Assembly: GCF_900109265.1 (NCBI RefSeq)
Contig: NZ_FNZM01000006.1
Location: forward strand, 248,001-312,000
Length of the DNA stretch: 64,000 nucleotides
Direction of reading: 5' to 3'
DNA from: Paraburkholderia tropica
GTDB taxonomy: Bacteria > Pseudomonadota > Gammaproteobacteria > Burkholderiales > Burkholderiaceae
This document shows positions 17,755 through 25,005 of the stretch, one piece after another. A program made the position numbers and the translations under genes. Position 1 is the first letter of the stretch. Each line of letters opens with the position of its first letter. The notes beneath the pieces were generated by a model. The model did not search any database, had not been told where the DNA came from, and saw only the letters and a list, made by a program, of their open reading frames with translations.

Positions 17755-18717
17755 TCATGCCTCGCGCCGCGAACGCATCCATTGCGCGAACGTCACGCAC
17801 TCCTGCGCGAGTTCCACGCCTTCGATGCGCGTCCAGCTATAGTGCGCGTCGGGCGAACCCGGCAGCGGCTGCGGCTCGGCGAACTCCACGCGCGCCATGC
17901 CTGGACGGTACGCCTCGTTGGGCCAGAACACCGGCATGATGCGCCGCCCTTCCATTTCCTCGCGCAGCGCCGACGGACCGCCTTCGTCGGTCACGACGTC
18001 GCATTGCGCGTCCCAGTCGTGCGCGTCCCACGCGAGAAAGACGCCCGGATTGCCCGACGCGTCGAACGTGAGCACGGCGTTCTGCTCGGGCCGCCAGTAG
18101 TATTCGACGAGCCGTTCGCGCTGCGCCAGCGCATGCAATGCGTCGTTGGTGCGCCGGTCGGCGTAGATCGCGCCCACGCCATGCACGCCGATATGCCCGC
18201 GCCCCGCGCAATGCTTCTGCTGCGCGTTGGCGAGCGCGTGCGCGAGCTTGCGCGTCATGCCCGGGTCGGACTTCTTCAGGTAGAAGTGGATGAGGCCCGC
18301 GTTGAAGGCGTCCACGGCATGCGACTCGTCGGCGGTGCCGGTCAGCAGGATGCGCGTGCAGTTCACGTCCTTCACCGAGTCGAGGAATTCGAGGCCGTCC
18401 TGGCCCGGCATGTCGTAATCGACGACGATGGCCGCCACTTCCTCGAAGCGCGAGGCGTCGGCGAGCGCGTCGTGACCGAGCGCATTGCCGCCTTTCTTTT
18501 CGAACTCCGACCACGCTTCGCCCGACATCGGGCTATGGGCCGCGCCGCGCGCGCCGCGCTGTTCGATAAACGCACGCGCCTCTTGCTGCGAAGTGAAGAA
18601 ATGATGCGTGGGCAGGTTCGGAAAGAGACCGCGCAACGCGTGCAGGAAATCCGCGCTGTCGTCGAGAAAGACCACGGATACGGGGTAAAAAACCGGCTGT
18701 CTGACGATGGAACTCAT
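17755..18717 (-). CDS. Atypical response regulator with unknown C-terminal output domain (LqsR/PhcR-like layout)
   Basis: A 320-residue protein. The receiver domain has the acidic pair in VVFLDDS (residues 19-20), phosphoacceptor Asp100 in VVDYDMPGQDG, the Thr/Ser position in LLTGTA and the conserved Lys in YLKKSD. The spacing between acidic pair and phosphoacceptor is about 80 residues instead of about 40, owing to an insertion at roughly 55-90. Such a late acceptor is also known in Legionella LqsR (Asp108). The C-terminal 170 residues contain no helix-turn-helix, GGDEF, EAL or kinase motif that I recognise. The start has GAGG nine bases upstream. Its likely partner kinase is encoded 1 kb away, separated by a thioesterase gene. 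Confidence 0.8.
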   Translation of the reverse strand: MSSIVRQPVFYPVSVVFLDDSADFLHALRGLFPNLPTHHFFTSQQEARAFIEQRGARGAAHSPMSGEAWSEFEKKGGNALGHDALADASRFEEVAAIVVDYDMPGQDGLEFLDSVKDVNCTRILLTGTADESHAVDAFNAGLIHFYLKKSDPGMTRKLAHALANAQQKHCAGRGHIGVHGVGAIYADRRTNDALHALAQRERLVEYYWRPEQNAVLTFDASGNPGVFLAWDAHDWDAQCDVVTDEGGPSALREEMEGRRIMPVFWPNEAYRPGMARVEFAEPQPLPGSPDAHYSWTRIEGVELAQECVTFAQWMRSRREA

Positions 18718-19134
18718 GTATTTGCCTCGGTGAACGCGCCGTCATGCGCCGCGCTTTCACGTCTCGTGCTCGAAGAACAGATGCGATGGCGGCAGGAGCC
18801 TCGCGCGGGCTCCGGCATTACGGCAAGCTGCACCGCCTTGCCGCCGCCCGGTGATTATGGGGCCTCGCGGGCGCACTCGGCAACCATTCGGCCAGCGCCA
18901 GGCCACGCCGCTGCGCCGACGCCACAACCCCGGCTCCATGCGCGATCGCGCAGAAAACGTTTGCGCGCATCGCCATTGCGCGCCAATCCAGCCAAACCTT
19001 CGAGCGCCGCCTCGAGTATGTGGCCACAGCGGTATTGGCTGCCGGGGAACGCGCACAGAATTGGGGGCATGTCTTCAAACATCGAAGACATGCGCGGCCG
19101 CCGCAAGCGGCCATTCCGATCTGGAGTCAATCGC
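18718..19134. other. 417-bp intergenic region between response regulator and thioesterase genes
   Basis: A GC-rich divergent intergenic stretch, far longer than most gaps here. The 9-bp inverted repeat at 19068-19092 is described separately. GGCCGC-N5-GCGGCC follows at 19096-19112. Overlapping open frames exist on both strands but show no recognisable domain and no ribosome site, and I regard them as chance. The leader may carry promoters for both genes or a small RNA that cannot be proven here. Confidence 0.5.
19068..19092. promoter_or_regulatory. Perfect 9-bp inverted repeat upstream of the thioesterase gene
   Basis: CATGTCTTC-N7-GAAGACATG, centred 55 bp upstream of the thioesterase ATG and inside the divergent region shared with the response-regulator gene. 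Its length and 7-bp spacer suit a homodimeric activator or repressor. Confidence 0.6.
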
Positions 19135-19632
19135 ATGAATGCCCGTGAATCGATCCCCGCAGTGCTCTCCCGTGGCGCCAACGGATTTTCCGACGAAATC
19201 ATGGAGGCTAAGCCGAGCAAGACTTTCCATCACGTCATCGATATTTATCTCAAGGACTCGAATGCTTTCATGAACACGTATTTCGCCCGCTATTTCGAGT
19301 GGCAGGGCATTTGCCGCGAGCGCTGGTTCCACGAATGCATCCATAACAATCTGCTCGCGGCGGGCGGCGTCTTCGTGACGAAGCGCGCGCATCAGGAATA
19401 TGTGCAGGAGACGTTTCCGTTTCAGCGCGTCGACTGCTACATGAACACCTTCCAGGTGCGCCAATGCTCGGCCTATCTCGTGTTCCGTTTTTGCGTGGAC
19501 GGACGGCCCGTTTCGCTCGGCTACCAGCAGATTCTCTTTGCCGGCACCGACAAGCGGATTCGCCGTTTCCCGCCGGGGATCATCGAGCGCGTCAAGGAAT
19601 ACGAGCTCGTTCTGCCGACCAGCGCGAATTGA
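19135..19632 (+). CDS. Hotdog-fold acyl thioesterase, CalE7/TebC-like
   Basis: A 165-residue single hotdog domain. The key block is DSNAFMNTYFARYFEWQG followed by ICRERWF. This resembles the enediyne-polyketide thioesterases (CalE7, TebC), which use Asn and Arg rather than the Asp of 4-hydroxybenzoyl-CoA thioesterase. Asn43 and Arg61 are 18 residues apart, the same spacing as the Asn19/Arg37 pair I recall for CalE7. A QETFPFQRVDCYMNTFQV strand and a beta-rich C-terminus complete the fold. ATG 19135 follows GGAG with eight-base spacing; ATG 19069 is upstream but lies inside an inverted repeat. No polyketide synthase is nearby. It sits between a two-component pair, suggesting release of an acyl or beta-keto acid signal. 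Confidence 0.8.
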   Translation: MNARESIPAVLSRGANGFSDEIMEAKPSKTFHHVIDIYLKDSNAFMNTYFARYFEWQGICRERWFHECIHNNLLAAGGVFVTKRAHQEYVQETFPFQRVDCYMNTFQVRQCSAYLVFRFCVDGRPVSLGYQQILFAGTDKRIRRFPPGIIERVKEYELVLPTSAN

Positions 19633-19735
19633 GCGCGTCCGGTGCTTCGTTCGCCGCGCCAGGAAAGCGGCAACGCGGCGGCATGCTGTCTGAAACCGAG
19701 GCAGGCGGTCATCCGGTAGAAACTGCCGGATACGC

Positions 19736-21253
19736 TCAGCCCGCGTAGTCCTGCCCCGCCGTGCGGCGGGGCTTCCCCGGCGACTCGTGCAGCGCGCGGT
19801 CCGCCGGGGAACCCGGCTCGGGCAGTTGCAGCGTGAAGGTGGTCGCGAGCCCCGGCACCGACTCGCAGACGATCGTGCCGCCCAGCGCGTCGGCCACGCG
19901 GCGGCAGAACGCCAGCCCCATGCCCGCGCCCTTGCCGTGCGATTTGGTCGAATAGAACGGCTCGAAGATATGCGGCAGCACATCGGGCGCGATGCCCGGC
20001 CCGCTGTCCGTGAAGCGCAGCACGCAGTAGCCGTTCTCGCTCGCCGCGCTGATCTCCACGCGCCCCGCGCCCACCGCGTGAATCGCGAACAGCGCGTTCT
20101 TCAGCAGATTGAACAGCACGAACACGACCAGCGAATCGGAGCCCGAAAAGCACAGTTGCGGATCGATGGCCTCGACCTGCACCATCTCGCGTTCGCCGGG
20201 CCGGAACGGAAAGCGCTCGAGCGCCGCGTTGACGCACGAGCGGATCGGAAAGGCCTCGAAGCTGCGCCGGTCGAGCCGGTCGAGCGTGAACGACGCCAGC
20301 GACATCTCGACCACCGTGCTGGTGCTGTCGACCTGACGGCGGATCGAGGTGGCCAGCGTCGACAAACGTTCCGACTGCCCCGGATACAGTCCATCGACGC
20401 AAAGCTGGTGCTGCACCGCGAGCTGATAGCCGCGCATGAGTTCGGGCAGCACGTTGCCGATTTCCTCCGCATGCATGCCGATGGCCGCGAGCGGCGTGGC
20501 CACTTCATGCGCCACCGTGGCGGCGAGCAGATACGGCCGCATGAGCCCGTAGCGCACGATGGTGACGGCGAGAATACCGAGGCTCACGGCGATGAACACC
20601 GCGCCCACCGGATAGAACGCGATGCCGTAATTGACCGCGTAATCGGTCGCCGCCACGCCATAGAGCCCGAGGCTCAGCAGGCACAGATCGAGCAGCTTGC
20701 GGCGGTCGCGCGCCTCGGTCTGGCGTCGCGCCGAGAGCAGCAGCCAGCCGCTGCGCAAGGCGAGCAGCACGGTCTGCGCGACGTGCAGCGGATGCAGCAG
20801 TCCCGCATGCGGATACTTGCCGAAGAAGAACGTGCCGTAGCCCGACACGACTTCGTCGCTGACCGCGAGCAGCATCGCGAGCACGACGCTCAGCCCGTAC
20901 GACGCGAGCAGCAACGGCCGTTCGCTGCGCCGCGCGCTCACTTCGATCACGAAGTGATAGAACGTGGTGGGCAGGAACAGGATGAAGAGATAACCGAACT
21001 TGACCAGCACGCCCGCCAGTTCGGGGTCCGAGGTCTGGAACAGGAATGCCCACGTGCCTTGCCAGACGAAGGTGGTCGCGCACATCGATGCGAACGGCAC
21101 CGAGAGCCGCGTGACGCCTTCCGTCAGCAGTACGTACACGCCGAATCCGAGAAACAACGCGGACACGAACGCGGGCAAGATCGAGTACATAAAAATATGT
21201 CGCGTGGGTTTTTGTTTTTGCTGAACGGCGCACGGCGCGGACTCAGCGTGCAT
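19736..21253 (-). CDS. Sensor histidine kinase with multi-TM (about seven helices) N-terminal sensor
   Basis: About 505 residues. The first half is a string of roughly seven hydrophobic helices (for example ILPAFVSALFLGFGVYVLL and FLPTTFYHFVIEV), resembling the 7TM sensor regions of CqsS, LqsS and PhcS-type quorum kinases. The phosphorylated His is in ATVAHEVATPLAAIG, where the usual HELRTPL Arg is Ala. The ATPase has an N-box (NLLKNALFAIH), G1 (TDSGPGIAP), F-box (FEPFYSTKSHGKG) and G2 (GAGMGLAFCRRV). There is no receiver domain, so it needs a separate regulator. I choose ATG 21253 (AGGAAA upstream); ATG 21190 is an alternative directly before TM1. The ORF continues to 21556 through a repetitive, probably untranslated stretch. 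Confidence 0.85.
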   Translation of the reverse strand: MHAESAPCAVQQKQKPTRHIFMYSILPAFVSALFLGFGVYVLLTEGVTRLSVPFASMCATTFVWQGTWAFLFQTSDPELAGVLVKFGYLFILFLPTTFYHFVIEVSARRSERPLLLASYGLSVVLAMLLAVSDEVVSGYGTFFFGKYPHAGLLHPLHVAQTVLLALRSGWLLLSARRQTEARDRRKLLDLCLLSLGLYGVAATDYAVNYGIAFYPVGAVFIAVSLGILAVTIVRYGLMRPYLLAATVAHEVATPLAAIGMHAEEIGNVLPELMRGYQLAVQHQLCVDGLYPGQSERLSTLATSIRRQVDSTSTVVEMSLASFTLDRLDRRSFEAFPIRSCVNAALERFPFRPGEREMVQVEAIDPQLCFSGSDSLVVFVLFNLLKNALFAIHAVGAGRVEISAASENGYCVLRFTDSGPGIAPDVLPHIFEPFYSTKSHGKGAGMGLAFCRRVADALGGTIVCESVPGLATTFTLQLPEPGSPADRALHESPGKPRRTAGQDYAG

Positions 21254-21708
21254 CGCACATCGTTTCCTGCGCAACCTTCGCGCCCGCTCCGTACGCGCAT
21301 CATGCACGCCCCGGCGTGATGCCGCGCGACGATGCGCGTTCGCGCGTGGCGCCCTGGCCGCGTCTCCCGTTGACGGGATATCCCCGTGCGGCCCGTTCCG
21401 TTTGCTGCCTGATTGCGTAATTGACTGCGTGCCTGACTGCGAGTTCGCTTGCGAGTTCGCTTGCGAGTTCGGTTGCGTGCCGGATTGCGCCATTGAGCCG
21501 CTTCGAGCGGCGCCCCGGAATCTCGCTCGCGGGCCGGGCCCGCCGCCTTCATGCACGCCGCATCGGCCACGGCGCGCGCCGTTCGAACTCCGCGATTATC
21601 GCCGGGATCGTCGCCTTCTGTATGAAATATTCCCGCGTTCCGCGCGCCGGATGCCGCGCGGGCTGGCGCTTTGATGCGCGACGGGTCAGGTTCGCGATAA
21701 ACGGCCTT
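21254..21708. other. 455-bp region upstream of the kinase gene and downstream of the glxA-like gene
   Basis: This separates two minus-strand genes. It contains three tandem 12-bp repeats near 21438-21473 and stays open in the kinase frame to 21556. If translated it would add a Gln/Ser/Asn-rich repeat and an Arg/Ala-rich stretch to the kinase N-terminus. No ribosome site supports that. Promoter elements were not identified. Confidence 0.45.
21438..21473. repeat. Three tandem 12-bp repeats
   Basis: TGCGAGTTCGCT occurs twice exactly and a third time as TGCGAGTTCGGT, followed by another TGCG. In the minus-strand kinase frame it reads as repeating NSQA tetrapeptides. Being a multiple of three, copy-number change would not shift frame. 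Confidence 0.8.
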
Positions 21709-22683
21709 TTATGCCGCCGCGTGCGCCGCGCCCGCGAAGCGCCGGCGGTACTCGGCGGGCGTCACGCCGACGTGTTTGAGGAAGGCGCGGCGCAGCATGT
21801 CGGCGTTCGCGAAACCGCAGCGCGCGGCCACGCGCTTGGGCGCCTCGTCCTGCGTGTCGAGCAGCGCGCGCGCCGCGTCGACGCGCGCCGTCTCCACCCA
21901 CGCCGCGGGCGTCACGCCCACTTCGGCCTGAAAGAGCCGCGCGAAATGGCGTGGACTCAGGTTCACCCGCGCGGCCAGTTCCGGCACGCGATGCGGCAAC
22001 TCCGGATTCGCCGCCACCCAGCGCTGCAATTCCTGTAACGCCGAGCGCCCGGCCGGCTGCGTCTCGCCCTTGCGGCTGAATTGCAGCTGGCCGCCGGGCC
22101 GCTTGAAGAACATCACGAGCTGACTGGCCACACGCAGCGCGATCTCGCGCCCGAGATCCTCCTCGACGAGCGCCAGCGCGAGATCGAGCCCCGCCGTCAC
22201 GCCCGCCGCCGTGCGCAGCTTGCCGTCGCGCACGTAGAGCGAATCGGGCTCGATGACCACGCCGGGACACGCCTGCGCAAGCGCGTCCACGGACGCCCAG
22301 TGCGTGGTCAGCCGGCGCGATTCGAGCAGGCCGCTCGCGGCCAGCGCGAACGCGCCCGTGCAGACCGAGCCGAAGCGCCGCGAGCGCGCCGCCGTGGTGC
22401 GCAGCCAGTCGCGCACGCGCGGCGCGAGCTGCTGGGTGGCGGCGTCGGGCGCACCGGCGACGAGCAAGGTGTCGATGCGCTCCGTCGTCTGCCCCGCCAC
22501 CGCGTCGGGCAGCAGACGCGCGCCCGACGAACTGCGGATCGGGCCCGCGCGGCACGCGATCACGCGCAGGTCGTAGAACGCGCGGCCCGACTCCGTGTTG
22601 GCCTGGGCGAAGACGTCGAGCGGGCCGCTCACGTCGAGCAGCTGCACGCCGGGCAGCGCAAGAATGGCGACGATTCTGGGCAT
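21709..22683 (-). CDS. GlxA-family transcriptional regulator (DJ-1/PfpI-like domain plus AraC HTH)
   Basis: A 324-residue regulator. Residues 1-180 form a class-I glutamine-amidotransferase/DJ-1-like domain (MPRIVAILALPGVQLLDVSGPLDVF), with the nucleophile-elbow Cys in GSVCTGAFALAASGLL and the LTTHW stretch. Residues about 215-315 are an AraC double helix-turn-helix (ELAARVNLSPRHFARLFQAEVGVTP and VAARCGFANADMLRRAFLKHVGVTPAEYR). It is divergent from the HD-domain hydrolase gene with 139 bp between starts, so that gene is the first candidate target. Related proteins respond to nitrogen compounds such as betaine, carnitine or arginine. Confidence 0.9.
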   Translation of the reverse strand: MPRIVAILALPGVQLLDVSGPLDVFAQANTESGRAFYDLRVIACRAGPIRSSSGARLLPDAVAGQTTERIDTLLVAGAPDAATQQLAPRVRDWLRTTAARSRRFGSVCTGAFALAASGLLESRRLTTHWASVDALAQACPGVVIEPDSLYVRDGKLRTAAGVTAGLDLALALVEEDLGREIALRVASQLVMFFKRPGGQLQFSRKGETQPAGRSALQELQRWVAANPELPHRVPELAARVNLSPRHFARLFQAEVGVTPAAWVETARVDAARALLDTQDEAPKRVAARCGFANADMLRRAFLKHVGVTPAEYRRRFAGAAHAAA

Positions 22684-22767
22684 GAGGATCGGGCTCCGGA
22701 GGGCACGCGGGCGCTATGTCCTGATTCCGCGTGAAATGGCAGAAATCGACGTTCTCAGTCGAATCCA

Positions 22768-22785
22768 GACAATGCTAGCACAGTC
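22768..22785. promoter_or_regulatory. Palindrome between GlxA-type regulator and HD hydrolase
   Basis: GAC-N2-TGCTAGCA-N2-GTC: an 8-bp perfect core palindrome with matching outer triplets, 18 bp in all. It lies 38 bp upstream of the HD gene start and is a candidate operator for the divergent pair. Confidence 0.5.
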
Positions 22786-22822
22786 CAGAATGACTTCCAC
22801 ACCCACCCGACGGAGTCCCGCC

Positions 22823-23464
22823 ATGAGCCTCGAACTCGCAGACGTTGCCATCCCCGATAGCCAGCTTGCACGCGAAATCACCGAATTCGTGCGCGATACC
22901 GAATCGCCCTTGCTGTTCAACCATTCGAGCCGCGTGTATTACTTCGGCGCGCTCGCGGGCCTCAAGCGCGAATTGAAGTTCGACCGCGAACTGCTCTATG
23001 CGGGCGCGATGTTCCACGACGTCGGCCTCACGCACGCGCACAGCAGCGCGCACGAGCGCTTCGAGGTGGACGGCGCGAACGCGGCGCGCGACTTCCTGCG
23101 CGCGCGCGGCATCTCGCAACAGGATATCGATCTCGTGTGGACGTCCATCGCGCTTCACACCACGCCTGGCATCCCTCAGCACATGCATCCGGTGATCGCG
23201 CTGGTGACGGCGGGTGTCGAAATGGACGTGCTCGGCCTCACGTATCACGAGTACAGCCACGCCGAGCGCGACGCCGTGGTGCACGCGCATCCGCGCACGC
23301 CGCATTTCAAGGAAGACATCATTCAGACCTTCTACGACGGCATCAAGCACAAGCCCGAGACGACCTTCGGCAACGTGAAGGCCGACGTGCTCGCCGACAA
23401 GGACCCGCATTTCCACGCAGGCAACTTCTGCAGCGTGATCCGCTGTTCGGCTTGGGCCGCGTGA
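22823..23464 (+). CDS. HD-domain metal-dependent hydrolase, cyanamide hydratase-like
   Basis: A 213-residue HD-domain protein. The metal ligands appear in order: His in LLFNHSSRVYYFG, the His-Asp pair in AGAMFHDVGLTHAH, then the His residues of SSAHERFEVDGANAARDFL, SIALHTTPGIPQH, and the downstream Glu/Asp region. The overall layout matches the cyanamide hydratase/urea-forming HD family rather than nucleotidases. ATG 22823 follows CGGAGTCCCGCC; ATG 22790 would add eleven residues. Regulation by the divergent GlxA-type protein fits a nitrogen-source role, but the substrate is not proven. Confidence 0.82.
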   Translation: MSLELADVAIPDSQLAREITEFVRDTESPLLFNHSSRVYYFGALAGLKRELKFDRELLYAGAMFHDVGLTHAHSSAHERFEVDGANAARDFLRARGISQQDIDLVWTSIALHTTPGIPQHMHPVIALVTAGVEMDVLGLTYHEYSHAERDAVVHAHPRTPHFKEDIIQTFYDGIKHKPETTFGNVKADVLADKDPHFHAGNFCSVIRCSAWAA

Positions 23465-23488
23465 CGTACGTGTCAAAGTCCGCGTGAA

Positions 23489-23524
23489 TAAAAAAGCGCG
23501 CAGCCGGTGAAGCCGGCGCGCGCC
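23489..23524 (-). terminator. Intrinsic terminator for the minus-strand MFS gene
   Basis: GCGCGC plus GCCGG pair with CCGGC plus GCGCGC around a five-base loop, with one bulged A. On the minus strand the stem is followed by a run of six or more T. It is a clear terminator for the MFS gene ending at 23561 and may also stop the HD gene from the other side. Confidence 0.8.
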
Positions 23525-23560
23525 TGTTTGCATCGGCGATGCTCGTTATGATTCGCGGCT

Positions 23561-24835
23561 TCAGATTGGCGCGCGAGCGAGCGCCTGTCTGCGTGCGATC
23601 ACGATGCCCAGCGCGCCGCACGCCGCCAGCAACGCGAACGCAAAACCCGCCACCGAAGGCCACTGGCCCTTCTGCCAGAACCAGCCGCCCCACGAACCCA
23701 GCACGCTCGATCCCAGGTAATACGCCAGCAGATAGAGCGACGTGGCGTGCCCCTTCGCGCCGTCCGCGAGTTGCCCGACCCAGCCGCTCGCGACCGAATG
23801 CGTCGTGAAGAAGCCCACGGTCAGCACCACGATGCCGATCACCACCAGCGCCAGCGCGCTCGACAACGTGAGCGCCAGCCCGACGGCCGCGACGATCACG
23901 CCGCCGATCAGCACCGGCGCGCGTCCGCAGCGATCCGCGAGCGCGCCCGCCGCCGACGCCGCCACGATGCCCGCGAAATACGCGCAGAAGATCATGCCGG
24001 TTTGCGTCGCGCTCAGATCGAACGGCGGCGCGAGCAGACGAAAGCCCGCGTAGTTGTAGACCGTCACGAACACGCCCATCGCGAGGCAGCCGGTGGCGAA
24101 CACGGCAGGCAGCGTCGATGCGGACAGATGCTTGCGCCACAGCGCGACATGATGCGCGGGGCTCAGATCGGCGCGGCGCACGAAGTGGCGCGACGCGGGC
24201 AGCAGCGCGAAGAACGCCAGCGCCGCGATCACGTCGATCACCCCGATCGTCAGCATGGCCGTGCGCCATGACAGATGCTCCGCGAGCCAGCTCATGCCGA
24301 CGCGCCCGATCATGCCGCCGAACGCGGTGCCGCCCACGTACAGCCCCATCGCAAGACCGAGGCCGCCCGCGGAGATTTCCTCGGCGAGATAGGCCATCGC
24401 CACCGCCGGGACGCCGCCGAGCGCGAAGCCTTCGAAAGCGCGCGCGATCAGAATGCCGTGCCACGACGGTTCGAGCGCGGCGATCACGTTGAAGAGCGCG
24501 GCCAGTGTCATCGATACGAAGATCAGACCGCGCCGTCCGACGCGCTCGGACAACGCGCCTGCGCAGAGGATCGAGATCGCGAGCAGGCCCGTCGAGAGCG
24601 AGAGCGCGAGCGAGCTTTGTGCCGCGCCGATATGGAACTCGCTCGCGAACACGGGCAGCAGCGGCTGCACGCAATAGAGCAGCGAGAACGTCGCGAAACC
24701 GGCGAGAAACAACGCGATGCTGATGCGCCGGTACGCGGACGAGCCGGGATCGACGCCCGTGCGGGTGGAGGCTGGCGAAGGTGCGGATGAAGCGGCCGGC
24801 GACGCGCGGCGCGTCGCGGCGAATTGGGTGTTCAT
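23561..24835 (-). CDS. MFS transporter (YnfM/DHA1-like)
   Basis: A 424-residue 12-TM carrier. Recognisable blocks are SLLYCVQPLLPVFASEFHIG in TM1, the loop ALSERVGRRGLIFVSM, the ARAFEGFALGGVPAVAMAYLAEE stretch of TM4-5, and a second-half ALADRCGRAPVLIGG loop. Layout matches YnfM/arabinose-efflux-like exporters. A disordered Ser/Ala/Pro-rich tail of about 35 residues precedes TM1. ATG 24835 is assumed from the family start; no strong ribosome site is present. It is divergent from a LysR gene that is its probable regulator and could export a toxic compound or metabolite. Confidence 0.88.
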   Translation of the reverse strand: MNTQFAATRRASPAASSAPSPASTRTGVDPGSSAYRRISIALFLAGFATFSLLYCVQPLLPVFASEFHIGAAQSSLALSLSTGLLAISILCAGALSERVGRRGLIFVSMTLAALFNVIAALEPSWHGILIARAFEGFALGGVPAVAMAYLAEEISAGGLGLAMGLYVGGTAFGGMIGRVGMSWLAEHLSWRTAMLTIGVIDVIAALAFFALLPASRHFVRRADLSPAHHVALWRKHLSASTLPAVFATGCLAMGVFVTVYNYAGFRLLAPPFDLSATQTGMIFCAYFAGIVAASAAGALADRCGRAPVLIGGVIVAAVGLALTLSSALALVVIGIVVLTVGFFTTHSVASGWVGQLADGAKGHATSLYLLAYYLGSSVLGSWGGWFWQKGQWPSVAGFAFALLAACGALGIVIARRQALARAPI

Positions 24836-24898
24836 GATGACGGGGCCTCGCGGCAAGCTGCAATGACGAGGCAAATTGTCCCGCCGCGTCGTTATACT

Positions 24899-24914
24899 GT
24901 CCAATATATGGAAC
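24899..24914. promoter_or_regulatory. Imperfect palindrome in the MFS/LysR divergent region
   Basis: GTCCAATATATGGAAC, a near-perfect dyad with an AT core, directly after GTTATACT. It lies about 65 bp upstream of the MFS start and 92 bp upstream of the LysR start, and is a candidate LysR site overlapping a promoter. Confidence 0.5.
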
Positions 24915-25005
24915 TGGCTAACGCGATATGTTTTAGCACTGGCTCGCCAGCACATCCGTCACGCGCGTCACGCCTGAGCACGCCCACCGGAACCCGAGGC
25001 ATCGC

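Noticed and set aside
18855..19220. Minus-strand 121-codon frame in the signalling-locus gap
   Set aside because: No domain or ribosome site, it overlaps the thioesterase start, and other frames here are equally open.
19711..19731. ATCCGG-N9-CCGGAT hairpin between thioesterase and kinase genes as a terminator
   Set aside because: The stem is only 6 bp with a long loop and no T-run on either strand.
17755..21253. LqsA/CqsA- or PhcB-type autoinducer synthase in this locus
   Set aside because: No PLP-dependent acyl-CoA transferase or PhcB-like methyltransferase is encoded nearby; the methyltransferase at 58766 is distant and of another family.
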